Part shown: one piece after another, positions 25,760 through 35,691 of the stretch
Position numbering within the stretch: position 1 is the first letter of the stretch
Layout of the letters: every line of letters starts with the position of its first letter
Assembly (NCBI RefSeq): GCF_027460065.1
Contig: NZ_JAPYZZ010000017.1
Coordinates: 45,226 to 109,225, forward strand
Reading direction: 5' to 3'
Source of the DNA: Martinezella rhizogenes
Lineage (GTDB): Bacteria; Pseudomonadota; Alphaproteobacteria; Rhizobiales; Rhizobiaceae
DNA length: 64,000 bases
Translations under genes and position numbers: made by a program
Notes under the pieces: model-generated
Seen by the model: only the letters and a program-made list of their open reading frames with translations
What the model was told of the DNA's origin: nothing
Databases searched by the model: none

Positions 25760-26107
25760 TTGCGCGGACGAAGACAGGCCTGGAATGCGGCTGATCTACG
25801 CACAGGATACAGCGCGAGCCTTTCGAAGGTGCGGGAGACTGCCCAGTTTGAGGGGATTGCCGGGCGTATCCTGATTGCGATGCAGACCCATCACATCCAC
25901 GACATCGCCGCCAAACGCCATTACATGCTGGTGAACTACGATCCGGACCTGCGCAAGGAGGAAGCCCCATGGCCATATCTGCGGCGCATGCTGCGCGAAC
26001 TTATCCAGCCGCATTGGTCTGTCATTGACCTGCAGTCGCGTATTCGCTGGTTGCAGCCCAGGAAGCGGGGAGGGGTAAGAAATCGGCCGGACAGGATTGC
26101 TGTATGA
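25760..26107 (+). CDS. Possible hypothetical protein or gene remnant
   Basis: An open frame of 115 codons whose second half (MQTHHIHDIAAKRHYMLVNYD, then WPYLRRMLRELIQPHWSVID) has protein-like composition. I recognise no family and see no convincing Shine-Dalgarno. It could be a remnant of a larger gene. The remaining bases from 25652 to 26225 hold nothing else recognisable. Confidence 0.25.
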   Translation: MRGRRQAWNAADLRTGYSASLSKVRETAQFEGIAGRILIAMQTHHIHDIAAKRHYMLVNYDPDLRKEEAPWPYLRRMLRELIQPHWSVIDLQSRIRWLQPRKRGGVRNRPDRIAV

Positions 26108-26225
26108 ACAACACCGGTTCGTCCTGAGCGCGCGCGGCGAGAAAAGTGGGACTTCTGACATGTCGAGTTGAAACCAGCCCGAAAAAGTAATACCATATTT
26201 TGCATCAGCATTACAGGAGCGCCAG

Positions 26226-26459
26226 ATGACAACAACGGTAACGGCCAAAGGGCAAGTCACCATTCCAAAAGCCGTGCGAGAGCTTCTCGGGATTGTCCCA
26301 GGAAGTTCGGTTGATTTTGTGCGCGCGCCGGATGGACGGATCGTGCTGGTCAGAGCTGACAAGAAGCAGCCACCGACGCGTTTTGCCAAATTGCGGGGTC
26401 ACGCTGGTGACGGTCTCGATACCGATGCTATCATGGCACTGACACGTGGTGACGCGTGA
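26226..26459 (+). CDS. AbrB/MazE-type antitoxin (VapB-like)
   Basis: The 77-aa protein begins with a SpoVT/AbrB swapped-hairpin DNA-binding domain (TTTVTAKGQVTIPKAVRELLGIVPGSSVDF) and ends in an acidic toxin-binding tail. It would neutralise the PIN toxin encoded downstream and repress the operon. The start has AGGAGCGCCAG just upstream, and the stop overlaps the toxin start by 4 nt. Confidence 0.88.
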   Translation: MTTTVTAKGQVTIPKAVRELLGIVPGSSVDFVRAPDGRIVLVRADKKQPPTRFAKLRGHAGDGLDTDAIMALTRGDA

Positions 26460-26860
26460 CACTTGTCGATACAAATGTCCTGCTTGATCTCGTAACGGAT
26501 GATCCGGTTTGGGCTGACTGGTCAATCGAGCAACTCGAACTGGCAAGCATTGCCGGTCCGTTGTTCATCAACGACGTTGTTTATGCCGAGCTTGCTGTTC
26601 GCTATGAACGGATAGAGGCCCTTAATGCTTTTGTTGATCAGGCGGGGTTGAAGCTCATGCCTTTCCCCCGCCCTGCGTTATTTTTGGCAGGTAAGATCTT
26701 TACCAGATACCGCCGTGGCGGCGGCACTCGCACCGGTGTTTTGTCCGATTTTTTTATCGGCGCCCACGCCGCAGTCCAAAACCTTCCTTTGTTGACGCGA
26801 GACGTGGGTCGATATCGATCCTATTTTCCGACCGTCAGCCTGATCACACCTGATCCGTAG
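26456..26860 (+). CDS. PIN-domain toxin (VapC-like ribonuclease)
   Basis: The 134-aa PIN protein has the acidic metal-binding residues: D in LVDTNVLLDL near residue 4, E in VVYAELAVRYE near 45, D in TGVLSDFFIGAHA near 98 and D in LLTRDVGRYRSYF near 115. VapC toxins cut tRNA or rRNA. GTG start, coupled to the antitoxin. The pair may stabilise the plasmid. Confidence 0.88.
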   Translation: MTLVDTNVLLDLVTDDPVWADWSIEQLELASIAGPLFINDVVYAELAVRYERIEALNAFVDQAGLKLMPFPRPALFLAGKIFTRYRRGGGTRTGVLSDFFIGAHAAVQNLPLLTRDVGRYRSYFPTVSLITPDP

Positions 26861-26956
26861 GAGTGGAGTGCCGGTTCACATCTGCGACCTGCATCTGGTG
26901 GATCGTCTCGGAGCCTAATGTGCCTATGCCGCACCGCCCCAAGGTCCAGAGCTGAC

Positions 26957-27556
26957 TTATCGACCCCCGATTTTCGACAAGTCGATCCGGATGCCCGCCT
27001 CTTCAGCCTGTTCAACTGCAGGGGATGGGACGCTTGGCCGTTTTTCAACTGAACCCGCCGGCTCGTTTGACGCAGACTGCAGCTGCATGACCGCGCCGCC
27101 GGGGTCCTGCGCCTGGAATATGCTTTGACCCTCGAACTCGCCGGTCTGCCAAGCGTAGACCGCGTCGTCGAACAACTGCGGAAAGACTTCATCATTTGTC
27201 GGATTTCCGTACCACCTGGCAACGATGCGCAGGATCCTGGCGAAAATCGCCGTTCCCCTGCGCAGATTGGCGCAGGGCTCGAAGAGCTCGGCGTTGAGTT
27301 CTGATGGATCCGTGTTACCTATCCCGGCTGGAAATTGCGTGAGACCAACACGTACGATCGAGCCTCTCACGTTCTTCCTGATAATCTCGACCGCTTCCAC
27401 CGCCGATTTCGGCTGTGGCACGAGAATGAGGCGGCCGCCTGATCTCACCGTTATGGCGAGGGGATCGTCCGATCCGGCCGCTTCGACAAACTGCTCGACG
27501 ATGGCGGGCTTGAGGGTCGGGTCAGCACATTCCTTGATCAAGACGGCATCGGGCAT
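26957..27556 (-). CDS. traH: Conjugal transfer protein TraH
   Basis: TraH accompanies traA, traF and traB in Ti-type plasmids; its biochemical role is not known. The 199-aa product starts MPDAVLIKECADPTLKPAIV, continues with VRVGLTQFPAG and RIVARWYGNP, and ends AGIRIDLSKIGG, matching the family. I chose the ATG at 27556; the longer open frame overlaps traB. It is the last gene of the minus-strand traAFBH operon. Confidence 0.88.
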   Translation of the reverse strand: MPDAVLIKECADPTLKPAIVEQFVEAAGSDDPLAITVRSGGRLILVPQPKSAVEAVEIIRKNVRGSIVRVGLTQFPAGIGNTDPSELNAELFEPCANLRRGTAIFARILRIVARWYGNPTNDEVFPQLFDDAVYAWQTGEFEGQSIFQAQDPGGAVMQLQSASNEPAGSVEKRPSVPSPAVEQAEEAGIRIDLSKIGGR

Positions 27557-27569
27557 GGAGACTCCATGG

Positions 27570-28730
27570 TCAGGTGTTGACTGAAAAAACGAGAGGAAGG
27601 TTAAACAAACGCGCCCAGGCCTCGGTGCTTGCACGCTGGATATCGACAACCGCCGTGCCCGCGGTCCACCAGCCATTTGACACCGCAAGGATTACGTCTG
27701 GACGGTGGAGCGCCGACTGCAGGATTGGCCAGACGAGAAGTTGCTCGTAGCAGATCAGCGGTGCAACTTTCGAGCCGGCGATATCAATTGCCGGATTCGC
27801 AAAGAAATAGGCGCTGGCGCCGCCACCTCCTGCGGAAATACGGCGCCAGGGCTGCCACATTGATCCGGGAACCGGCATGCGTTGACGATAGAGAACAACC
27901 AGGCCTTCCGGGGAGATTTTGACGAGGACATTGTCATAACCGCTTTCGTCGATAATCGTCGCACCGGCTATGACGGTGACACCCGTTTCCGCAAGCCCTC
28001 GCTGCCAGAGGCGAGCAACCGTCGGTGTCCAGAAGCCGATGGCGCTTTCCGGCAGGATCACCGTTGCTCCTGACGGGTGGCCGCGTGCAAGGTCAATCAG
28101 CGCGTTCTGCCGCTCAAAACTGACGTTGCGGCCCAGGGACGATCCCGTTTGGAGGTCGACACCAATCCAGGAGGGGAGTAGAACGGGCGCTGTCCAGCTA
28201 GCGGCGGACCAGAGCCATAAGCCTGACATGGCCATGGCTGCAGCCGGTCGATGGCGCGTCGTCATGATCGCCAGGCCGGCTGCCATCGCCGCAAGACCCC
28301 ACCATCCCCATGCCGGAAAAAGGACGCCTGCCGCCGTGACGGGATGTGCCCAACCCATGATGCCAAAGGGTGGTACCGCCATGACAATGCCGGCAACAAG
28401 ATAACGGATCGGAGGGTGCAAGCCGTCACGGCTTGTCCAGAGCACGCAATGCACCATCACGAATGATATCGAGGCGATTAGCCACAACTGGACGCCCGGC
28501 CAGAGATCCGTCCCGTAGAAATTTGCCACGCCCTGCGGAAGCCCGCGCGAAGCGGCAAGGAAATAGGCTGCAGAAACGACTGCAGCCTGCCAACGTACTC
28601 TTGCCAGAGACCACAAGATGGGAAAGGCGATCGCCGCGGGAAGAAAAAGCACATGGCCGCTCCAGGCAATCCAACCGGTCAAAACCGAACCCGCAACAAG
28701 AATAATGGTCCGCAGACATTCATCGCGCAT
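27570..28730 (-). CDS. traB: Conjugal transfer protein TraB (nitrilase/acyltransferase-like)
   Basis: TraB of Ti plasmids resembles apolipoprotein N-acyltransferase: multiple N-terminal membrane segments and a C-terminal nitrilase-fold domain. The 386-aa product has about six hydrophobic segments up to residue 180, then VILPESAIGFWTP (Glu), MPVPGSMWQPW and APLICYEQLLVWP (Cys). Start at the ATG at 28730, which overlaps the traF stop by 11 nt. Required for efficient conjugation in relatives. Confidence 0.88.
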   Translation of the reverse strand: MRDECLRTIILVAGSVLTGWIAWSGHVLFLPAAIAFPILWSLARVRWQAAVVSAAYFLAASRGLPQGVANFYGTDLWPGVQLWLIASISFVMVHCVLWTSRDGLHPPIRYLVAGIVMAVPPFGIMGWAHPVTAAGVLFPAWGWWGLAAMAAGLAIMTTRHRPAAAMAMSGLWLWSAASWTAPVLLPSWIGVDLQTGSSLGRNVSFERQNALIDLARGHPSGATVILPESAIGFWTPTVARLWQRGLAETGVTVIAGATIIDESGYDNVLVKISPEGLVVLYRQRMPVPGSMWQPWRRISAGGGGASAYFFANPAIDIAGSKVAPLICYEQLLVWPILQSALHRPDVILAVSNGWWTAGTAVVDIQRASTEAWARLFNLPLVFSVNT

Positions 28731-29286
28731 AGGTAAAGACCTCCTGCGCCAGCCCGAGAATATTGTCGACCGGAAGAGGACCGAAATATCTGGAATCGAA
28801 GGATCCGGGAAATTCCGAATGCAGATAGACGGTGCCATCCGGGATGGCGCCACCTCCGTGAGGAACAATGTTACGCCCTTGACCGTCCTTCAGCGCGACC
28901 CCGGAATGGGAAAGCACGCGGCCATCGATGGTGACGATGCTGGTGATCTCGATCACCTGACCGGCCGTTGCCGCCACGGTTTTGATCAACGGTGCGATCC
29001 CGCCGGGGCATAGGCCACGCCGAAGATAACCCCGGCTCCAGGCTTCACGTATCACACTGTTCTCGCTCGGGCAGATGAACACCAGGTCGCCGATCCGGAC
29101 GGGGCGATCAAGAGCTCGAATACGCCACAGTCCCAAAGGTTTGCTCGGTGTAATATTGACCCGAAAGCCTGCCAATCCCAAGGCAAGGACCGTGGCGGGC
29201 AATAAAAGTGCGACACCGCAGAACAGCGCCCAAACCGTCCAACGCGCAGACCTGGCAGACGCTCCACCCTTGCCCATTGCCGTCAC
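28720..29286 (-). CDS. traF: Conjugal transfer signal peptidase TraF (S26)
   Basis: TraF is the serine peptidase that matures and cyclises TrbC pilin. The 188-aa protein has an N-terminal membrane anchor (ALFCGVALLLPATVLALGLAG), the catalytic-Ser region NITPSKPLGLWRI, and the later LIKTVAATAGQVIEI and GTVYLHSEFPGSFDSRYFGPL blocks of S26C peptidases. Start is GTG 29286 (4-nt overlap with traA) or ATG 29277. Confidence 0.92.
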   Translation of the reverse strand: MTAMGKGGASARSARWTVWALFCGVALLLPATVLALGLAGFRVNITPSKPLGLWRIRALDRPVRIGDLVFICPSENSVIREAWSRGYLRRGLCPGGIAPLIKTVAATAGQVIEITSIVTIDGRVLSHSGVALKDGQGRNIVPHGGGAIPDGTVYLHSEFPGSFDSRYFGPLPVDNILGLAQEVFTYAR

Positions 29287-32200
29287 TTGAGAAAAAGCCC
29301 CTGCTTTGCGGTCCGACGCAGTGCTTCTTCCTGTTTAAGCGCCGTCACCCTGCGCTCGTGGGCCGACAGATGCTGCATCGCCCGCATCATTGTCCACGCT
29401 TCCCGCACTTGGCTCTTTTGCATGTGATTCATACCCGCGGTTACATGCTGAAAGACCTCGCCATCAGCGCGTATCGCGGCAATCGGCAGGAAGGTTCGCT
29501 CGCCAAAACGCTCTGACACGGCCTTGGCGAAGGCTTCAAGCTCCGCCTTTACCTGTTTCTCTCCAAGCCAGTATTCGGCCCCCAGGGCCAAGTCGTTTCG
29601 ATCAATGGCGCCAGATACACGTTCGAGCACCCGTCTGGCATTTGCCGACAGGGGAGGTATCTCCAGACCGGCCTGTCTGCGAAAAGCAGTTTCTGCGGCA
29701 CGGTATCGGCGTCCCACCTCGTCGCGCTGGCGCAGATAGTTACCGAGGCTGGCGGAGAGCGGGGCGACATTCTTCAGCGCCCGATCGCGATCCGACCTCT
29801 CTGCGCGGCTCGCGAGCAAACCCGTCCTGCCCTTGAGGGTGCCGAAGGCTTCAGGTTGGTTGGAGATCGTCGCGATCGACTTTGCTGCCGTTGCCTGATC
29901 GCGCAACATCGCATCGACATCGACGACCCTGAAGGCCAATTCAGGTTGCGCATAGACATGATGGAAACGCATTGACACTTCCTCCCAGAGCTTTTTCAGC
30001 GCAGGGTCGCCCGCAAGCCTGTCCTCGACGGTCTGATCGACGGATTTCGGGAAATGGGTGATACCGGCCACCATTGATGTCGCCTCCTTTGCATTTTCGC
30101 CGATCTCTTTACTGGCGCGTGTCGAAAGGCCGACCCTGGCGCCAATCGCTGCGAGCCGGCAGGCGATATCGGCGAGCTTTTGCTTCTGGCGCACTGTCCA
30201 TTCAAGCCGGTCTCGGGCAATAGTCCGTGCGACGCTGACGAGATGAAGCCCGCGCGCTTCGGCAAAACGGAGCGACTGGCGATAGATGCTGCCACCTGCG
30301 TAGTCGAGCGTCGTTTCCTTTGCGTTTTTCCGCGACAGGATCTCTGTCAATCCACCGGCCATGGCGAAGGATCGGCTTCCATAATAAACGGAGAGATCTT
30401 CGCGATGACGGGTCATCGCCACATAGGTGAGATGACGGTCGAGCGACAGCGACGCCAGCATCTTCACCCGGTCGACTGTAGCACCCTGGGCTTTGTGGAT
30501 GGTGGTGGCATAACCATGATCGACGTTGTCGTAGAAGCGCTGCTCGACCGAAACCTGCCGGCGCTGTCCGCCCTCACCGATCGCGGCAACGAGCCGCCCG
30601 GGGCTCGCCTCGATCACCTTGGCCAGCATTCCGTTCCTGACACCGAGGGATGTTTCGTTCCTGAGGAAGACTATCTGATCGCCAGCGGCGAAATTGCGGT
30701 TCCCATCCGCTGTCTTGAATGGCAAGCCGGGCTCGATGATGCCGCGTTCGATGAGCCTGGTGCGTGCGAGCTGATTGAGCATGCGGACGTCGCGACGAAG
30801 ATGGGCCAGGATCAAACTCGATTTGGCAGGATCGAAGTCTCGGTTCCAATCCGAGATGAGGTTTTCGACCGCATCTGCTTTCACCTCGGCGCCAGTCATC
30901 CTGCCATTTGCGCGATAGGCTTCGATTGCCCTGCCGAGATTGCCGCGCGCAAGGTCAAGGGACGCGTCACGCATCCATTGCTCTTTTTGGCGATAGATGG
31001 TTTCGAGTTCGGCATAACCGATGCGATCCGCAATCGCGCGGAAGGCGGCTCCCGCCTCGATCGGCTGCAACTGTTCCGGATCGCCGACAAGAACGAGTTT
31101 GGCGCCAGACCTCACGGCGGCCTCCACGAACAGCGCCATTTGCCGCGATGACACCATGCCGGCCTCGTCGAGAACGAAGATCGTCCTGCCGTCGAGCCGG
31201 CCGCGGCCCTCGCGCCAGCGAAGCTCCCAGGACGAGAGTGTCCGCGAGGCAATGCCTGCTTCCTTCTCCAGACCCTCCGCAGCCTTGCCGGAAAGCGCGC
31301 CACCGACGACACGATAACCGGCTGTTTCCCAAGCTAAGCGTGCGGCCTTCATCATTGTCGTCTTGCCGGCCCCCGCACGACCGATCACGGCGGCGATCCG
31401 CGCCTTGCCGGCAACGTGCTCAATTGCCGTCTTTTGCTCATCCGACAGCCGGTCGAAGCGTGTAAAGATCTCCTTGAGGACGATATCAGGAACAGCGTGC
31501 GATGAACGCTGCGAAAGCCAGTTCGCCCGATTGGCCATCTCTGCTTCCAGTCTGATCAATTCGCGTGTCGTATATTTCGCCAGCACTCGCTGTCCGGTCG
31601 CGAGGTCGATCCTATCGCGATCGAGCCGCAGCGTTTCCGGGCTTTGCAGGATGCGGGCCGAAAGGCTCCGGCAAAGCAGGGCATCATCGATGTAGCGGTA
31701 GAGGATTTTCGCGATATCACGTTCGTCGAAGACACTCTTTTCCCGTGTTATCAGGTCGAGCACGATCTCCGGATTACGCTCGATCGAACGGGCATTTTCC
31801 GCGCGCCGTTCCTCCTGCCGCTCCAGCCGTTCAAGTGTTGCCGCTTCTCCTTTTCCTTTCGCCTTCCGCTCGATCGCCCTGGCGCCGACACCGAGATGGA
31901 GAGTGGGCGACAGTTCGATACCCTGTTTTTCGAAGGAACGACCATCAATGTGCAAATCGAGGCCGGCGAGCGCGAGATGCCTGTTCTGGCAGGCGAACCA
32001 TCCATCGCGAAGCGCATTGAAGCCCTCCATGTCCCCCGCCCAGAGTTCGTAAACGATTTTCCCGGCTCCATTACGAAGTGGCTGGCCATTTGCAGCAATT
32101 ACAGCGACCTTCTTCGAGCCGAAGCCGTCTTCTGTCAGAGGCCGCAATGTCATCATGAGATGGATATGGGGATTCTCTAGTGCCGCATGTAAGACCCAGT

Positions 32201-32591
32201 CCGCGACCATGCCCCCCGCCGTGATGTGTCTCGCTACAAAATCGCGGACAAGCTCTATGTTCTGCTGCGCCGAAAGCTCGTTCGGCAGCGCGATGGTCAG
32301 GTCTTTTGCAAGCTGAGCATCGGAGCGCTTCTCGAAGCCCTCGACCCTGTTCCAGAAGGCCTCCGAGGTCCCGGACACCGAACGATTGGCAATCATGTTG
32401 CGTAACCATTTTGGTGCATCGGCCGGGATGACGAATTCCTCATGCAAAAGACCCTGTTTGCGGGTGTAGTCGATCGTTCGGGCTTCCCGCTCGTAATCCA
32501 TCTTCGCGCAATGCCGATAAGCAGCCGACAGGACCGCGCTGGCGCCCTTGCCGCGGGCGACGATGCTGACTGAGAAATGCGGGACGGCCAT
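29283..32591 (-). CDS. traA: Relaxase-helicase TraA (MOBQ family)
   Basis: TraA nicks oriT and unwinds the transferred strand. The 1102-aa protein has the relaxase domain in residues 1-240 (VSIVARGKGASAVLSAAYRH; histidine triad in ENPHIHLMMTLRP) and a RecD/Dda-like helicase (GRAGAGKTTMMKAARLAW near residue 403, FVLDEAGMVSSRQM). The C-terminal helical tail is the likely T4SS signal region. It starts 230 bp from traC with oriT between, so it nicks in cis next to its own promoter. Confidence 0.95.
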   Translation of the reverse strand: MAVPHFSVSIVARGKGASAVLSAAYRHCAKMDYEREARTIDYTRKQGLLHEEFVIPADAPKWLRNMIANRSVSGTSEAFWNRVEGFEKRSDAQLAKDLTIALPNELSAQQNIELVRDFVARHITAGGMVADWVLHAALENPHIHLMMTLRPLTEDGFGSKKVAVIAANGQPLRNGAGKIVYELWAGDMEGFNALRDGWFACQNRHLALAGLDLHIDGRSFEKQGIELSPTLHLGVGARAIERKAKGKGEAATLERLERQEERRAENARSIERNPEIVLDLITREKSVFDERDIAKILYRYIDDALLCRSLSARILQSPETLRLDRDRIDLATGQRVLAKYTTRELIRLEAEMANRANWLSQRSSHAVPDIVLKEIFTRFDRLSDEQKTAIEHVAGKARIAAVIGRAGAGKTTMMKAARLAWETAGYRVVGGALSGKAAEGLEKEAGIASRTLSSWELRWREGRGRLDGRTIFVLDEAGMVSSRQMALFVEAAVRSGAKLVLVGDPEQLQPIEAGAAFRAIADRIGYAELETIYRQKEQWMRDASLDLARGNLGRAIEAYRANGRMTGAEVKADAVENLISDWNRDFDPAKSSLILAHLRRDVRMLNQLARTRLIERGIIEPGLPFKTADGNRNFAAGDQIVFLRNETSLGVRNGMLAKVIEASPGRLVAAIGEGGQRRQVSVEQRFYDNVDHGYATTIHKAQGATVDRVKMLASLSLDRHLTYVAMTRHREDLSVYYGSRSFAMAGGLTEILSRKNAKETTLDYAGGSIYRQSLRFAEARGLHLVSVARTIARDRLEWTVRQKQKLADIACRLAAIGARVGLSTRASKEIGENAKEATSMVAGITHFPKSVDQTVEDRLAGDPALKKLWEEVSMRFHHVYAQPELAFRVVDVDAMLRDQATAAKSIATISNQPEAFGTLKGRTGLLASRAERSDRDRALKNVAPLSASLGNYLRQRDEVGRRYRAAETAFRRQAGLEIPPLSANARRVLERVSGAIDRNDLALGAEYWLGEKQVKAELEAFAKAVSERFGERTFLPIAAIRADGEVFQHVTAGMNHMQKSQVREAWTMMRAMQHLSAHERRVTALKQEEALRRTAKQGLFLK

Positions 32592-32639
32592 GAGAGCACA
32601 GTCTCCTTCAATCGATCAATTACGGGCATTCAAAACCGG

Positions 32640-32725
32640 AAGCAGAAGGTCGCCGCAGCGACGTATAATTGCGCCCTTGGACCCGCTCCTTCGGAACGGT
32701 CGGGATCATGCTCAAAAAGCGTAGG
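32640..32725. other. oriT: Origin of conjugative transfer (oriT)
   Basis: The core ACGTATAATTGCGCCCTTGG (32661-32680) matches the Ti/RSF1010-type nick region, where the family is cut within the GCGCCC stretch. It is flanked by an inverted repeat GTCGC/GCGAC (32649-32662) and by a hairpin CCGCTCC-TTC-GGAACGG just downstream. It lies between divergent traA and traCDG, its usual location. Confidence 0.9.
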
Positions 32726-32733
32726 CTCCGCCT

Positions 32734-32751
32734 ACTGGCATTTGTGTCAGT
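32734..32751. promoter_or_regulatory. Candidate tra box 3 beside oriT
   Basis: ACTGGCATTTGTGTCAGT, extended to CTACTG...CAGTAG by the flanks, matches the other strand of box 1 at the arms and in the GTGT part of the centre. It lies between oriT and traC, where Ti plasmids have a tra box driving traAFB and traCDG. A perfect GTAGGC-TCC-GCCTAC repeat (32721-32735) abuts it. Confidence 0.7.
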
Positions 32752-32822
32752 AGATCGGCGCGGCGATCTGGAGAATTCTGTTGCCGTCAACACGACGGGC
32801 AACATCAAAGGACAATCCAGAC

Positions 32823-33119
32823 ATGAAGAAGCCGTCTTCCAGAATCCGCGAGGAAATCGTCAAGCTCCAGGAACAATTGAAGCATACAGAAACGAAAGAG
32901 GCCGAGCGCATTGGGCGCATCGCACTGCGAGCGGGGCTCGGCGAGATCGGGATCGAAGAGAGAGAGTTGCAGGCGGCCTTCGAGGATGTTGCGAAACGAT
33001 TTCGCGGAAATGAGCCTGTTACGACCGGAAGGAAAGCCCCGGGGGAGGGCGGGGTTGGCAGCGGACAGTCAGAGATGGCCGCGTCTGGTGCGGCTGCAGG
33101 CAGCGCTGGCGAGGCTTGA
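32823..33119 (+). CDS. traC: Conjugal transfer protein TraC
   Basis: The 98-aa protein starts [20 protein letters not shown], with a helical coiled region (about residues 7-30) and an acidic/small-residue tail. It matches Ti-plasmid TraC, an accessory of DNA processing next to oriT. The ATG at 32823 gives the usual length; the open frame extends 14 codons upstream into the regulatory region. Confidence 0.85.
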   Translation: MKKPSSRIREEIVKLQEQLKHTETKEAERIGRIALRAGLGEIGIEERELQAAFEDVAKRFRGNEPVTTGRKAPGEGGVGSGQSEMAASGAAAGSAGEA

Positions 33120-33123
33120 TCGG

Positions 33124-33339
33124 ATGGGTAGAGATGCAATTTCCGAAGCCCGGAAAAAGGATACTCGTGAGAAAATCGAGCTGGGTGGCCTGATCGTCAA
33201 GGCCGGTCTTCGCTTTGAAAAACGGGCGGTTCTGCTCGGTGCTCTCGTCGAACTCCAGCAACGCCTGGCTTTGGATGAAAGCGAGCGCGCAAGATTGAAG
33301 ACACTCGGACAAGCAGCGTTTCACCATGAGAACAAATAG
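33124..33339 (+). CDS. traD: Conjugal transfer protein TraD (Ti type)
   Basis: The 71-aa product ([32 protein letters not shown], then [11 protein letters not shown]) matches the small TraD of Ti plasmids, a helical protein thought to aid relaxosome or coupling-protein function. GAGG precedes the ATG. Its 3' end overlaps traG by 14 nt. It is not the large F-plasmid TraD. Confidence 0.88.
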   Translation: MGRDAISEARKKDTREKIELGGLIVKAGLRFEKRAVLLGALVELQQRLALDESERARLKTLGQAAFHHENK

Positions 33340-35272
33340 GGTCATTCTCGCGGTCCTACCCGCAGCCTTGATGATCGTCGCCGTGTTCGCCCTGACGGGC
33401 ATGGAAACATGGATGGCTCGCTTCGGGGAAACACGACCTGCTGAACTCGTGCTGGGGCGGGCAGGGATCGCTGCCCCCTATGTGGCCGCAGCTTCAATTG
33501 GCCTCATCTTTCTGTTTGCATCAGCGGGGGCAGTCTCAATTCACTTCGCAGGTTGGGGCACGCTCATCGGAAGCATCGTCGTCGTCCTGATCGCCGGCAC
33601 AAGGGAGATGATGCGGCTTGCGGCCTTGTCAACCGAGGTGGCGGACGCCCAATCGTTGCTTTCCTATCTCGATCCGGCGACGGTAATCGGGGCAGCAACG
33701 GCATTGGTTCCGGGCTGTTTTGCGATGAGGGTCGCGATGATCGGCAATGGCGCCTTTCAGCGCCCGGCACCTAGGCGGATCGTCGGGAAGCGGGCGCTCC
33801 ACGGCGAAGCCCGCTGGATGAAACTCGACGAAGCCCAACGGGTGTTTCCGGACGCAGGCGGCATCGTGGTCGGTGAAAAATATCGCGTCGACCGCGACAG
33901 CATCTCAGGCATTTCGTTCCGCGCCAACGCGAAAGAAACATGGGGCGCAGGCGGGAAATCACCGCTTCTCTGCTTCGATGGCTCGTTCGGATCCTCGCAT
34001 GGTATCATCTTTGCCGGGTCGGGTGGTTTCAAGACGACCTCGGTGACGATCCCGACGGCGCTCAAATGGGGTGGCGCTCTCATCGTGCTCGATCCCTCGA
34101 GCGAAGTCGCACCGATGGTTGAAGCGCACCGGAAAGCCGCGGGCCGGCGGGTCCACATTCTTGATCCGCGCAACCCCGCGACCGGCTTCAACGCGCTCGA
34201 TTGGGTCGGCCAGTATGGGGGCACGAAAGAGGAGGACATTGCTTCGGTCGCATCCTGGATCATGAGCGATAGCGGTCGCGCCAGCGGTGTTCGCGACGAT
34301 TTTTTCCGTGCCTCCGGCCAGCAACTGCTGACAGCGATCATCGCTGACATTTGCCTTTCCGGTCACACACCGGAAGATCAGCAGACCTTGCGCCAGGTGC
34401 GGGCCAATCTTGCCGAACCCGAACCGAAACTTCGCCAACGCCTTCAGGATATCTATACCAGCACGACCTCCGACTTCGTGAAGGAGAACGTGGCAGCTTT
34501 CGTCAACATGACACCGGAAACCTTCAGCGGGGTCTATGCCAATGCGATCAAGGAGACACACTGGCTATCCTATCAGAACTATGCGGCTCTGGTCTCGGGG
34601 TCGAATTTCAGGACGGGGGACGTTGCTTCAGGTTCGACCGATGTTTTCATCAACATCGATCTCAGGGTCCTGGAGACCCATGCCGGACTGGCGCGCGTCG
34701 TCATCGGTTCGTTTCTCAACGCAATCTTCAATCGCGACGGCGCCATGGAAGGACGTGCGCTATTCCTGCTCGATGAGGTGGCCCGGCTCGGCTACATGCG
34801 CATTCTGGAGACCGCACGGGACGCCGGCCGCAAATTCGGCATCACGCTGGCCATGATCTATCAGTCAATCGGCCAGCTTCGTGAGACCTATGGCGGCCGT
34901 GATGCGGCCAGCAAATGGTTCGAAAGCGCAAGCTGGATCAGTTTCGCTGCCATCAATGATCCGGAAACCGCCGAATACATTTCGAGGCGGTGCGGCATGA
35001 CCACCGTCGAGATCGACCAGACCAGCCGCAGCATACAGGCGCGAGGGTCATCTCGCACGCGTTCAAAACAGCTGGCCCCCCGGCCGTTGATCCAGCCGCA
35101 GGAGGTCCTGGCGATGAGGGCGGACGAACAGATCGTATTCACGGCGGGTAATCCGCCGCTGCGGTGCGGTCGCGCGATCTGGTTCAGACGGGAGGATATG
35201 AAAGCATGTGTCAGAAGAACGCATAATCGCAGCCGCTGGCCATTAAACCGGACCAGACATCGCTCTGGCTGA
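33326..35272 (+). CDS. traG: Type IV coupling protein TraG (VirD4 family)
   Basis: TraG links the relaxosome to the T4SS channel. The 648-aa ATPase has N-terminal membrane segments ([20 protein letters not shown] and others), Walker [20 protein letters not shown] near residue 230, Walker [12 protein letters not shown] near 480 and the downstream [13 protein letters not shown]. Length is normal. It ends the traCDG operon. Confidence 0.95.
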   Translation: MRTNRVILAVLPAALMIVAVFALTGMETWMARFGETRPAELVLGRAGIAAPYVAAASIGLIFLFASAGAVSIHFAGWGTLIGSIVVVLIAGTREMMRLAALSTEVADAQSLLSYLDPATVIGAATALVPGCFAMRVAMIGNGAFQRPAPRRIVGKRALHGEARWMKLDEAQRVFPDAGGIVVGEKYRVDRDSISGISFRANAKETWGAGGKSPLLCFDGSFGSSHGIIFAGSGGFKTTSVTIPTALKWGGALIVLDPSSEVAPMVEAHRKAAGRRVHILDPRNPATGFNALDWVGQYGGTKEEDIASVASWIMSDSGRASGVRDDFFRASGQQLLTAIIADICLSGHTPEDQQTLRQVRANLAEPEPKLRQRLQDIYTSTTSDFVKENVAAFVNMTPETFSGVYANAIKETHWLSYQNYAALVSGSNFRTGDVASGSTDVFINIDLRVLETHAGLARVVIGSFLNAIFNRDGAMEGRALFLLDEVARLGYMRILETARDAGRKFGITLAMIYQSIGQLRETYGGRDAASKWFESASWISFAAINDPETAEYISRRCGMTTVEIDQTSRSIQARGSSRTRSKQLAPRPLIQPQEVLAMRADEQIVFTAGNPPLRCGRAIWFRREDMKACVRRTHNRSRWPLNRTRHRSG

Positions 35273-35391
35273 TAAAGGCGCGGCTCTTGGAGACCGTGTG
35301 GCGACGTCTCATCAACAATGTGAATCAGTCGCTCCTCACCGATTCAAAACAGTCATTGGACGCGACGACCGCGAGGGTCGATCATGCTTTC

Positions 35392-35691
35392 ATGATGACG
35401 CAACGCTACGAGCTTTACATCGAGAGGACCGACAGGACGAGGAACATGGCACGCTTTTACGCGATGTCCATCGAACCGGACCTTTTTGGTCACGCCTGCC
35501 TGATACGCCGTTGGGGACGCATCGGGACAAGAGGCAAGATGCTGGTTCAGCAGTTCGACGCAGAAAACGACGCCGTCGATCTTTTTCTTGAACTCCTTCG
35601 CCGCAAGAGGGGGCGGGGATATTCAACAGTCCATCCGGGACGGGCTTGCTCAATCGCGCACGATGGGCGCGGCACGGCAATGAACCTGTAA
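35392..35691 (+). CDS. WGR-domain protein
   Basis: A protein of about 99 aa made of one WGR domain (ARFYAMSIEPDLFGHACLIRRWGRIGTRGK, then QQFDAENDAVDLFLELLRRK). WGR domains occur in PARPs and bind DNA or RNA; stand-alone copies are frequent next to traG on rhizobial plasmids. The start is ATG 35392 or 35395; no clear Shine-Dalgarno. Probably a nucleic-acid-binding accessory. Confidence 0.8.
   Translation: MMTQRYELYIERTDRTRNMARFYAMSIEPDLFGHACLIRRWGRIGTRGKMLVQQFDAENDAVDLFLELLRRKRGRGYSTVHPGRACSIAHDGRGTAMNL

Noticed and set aside
30180..31151. 323-codon plus-strand open frame inside traA
   Set aside because: Shadow of the relaxase-helicase coding strand.
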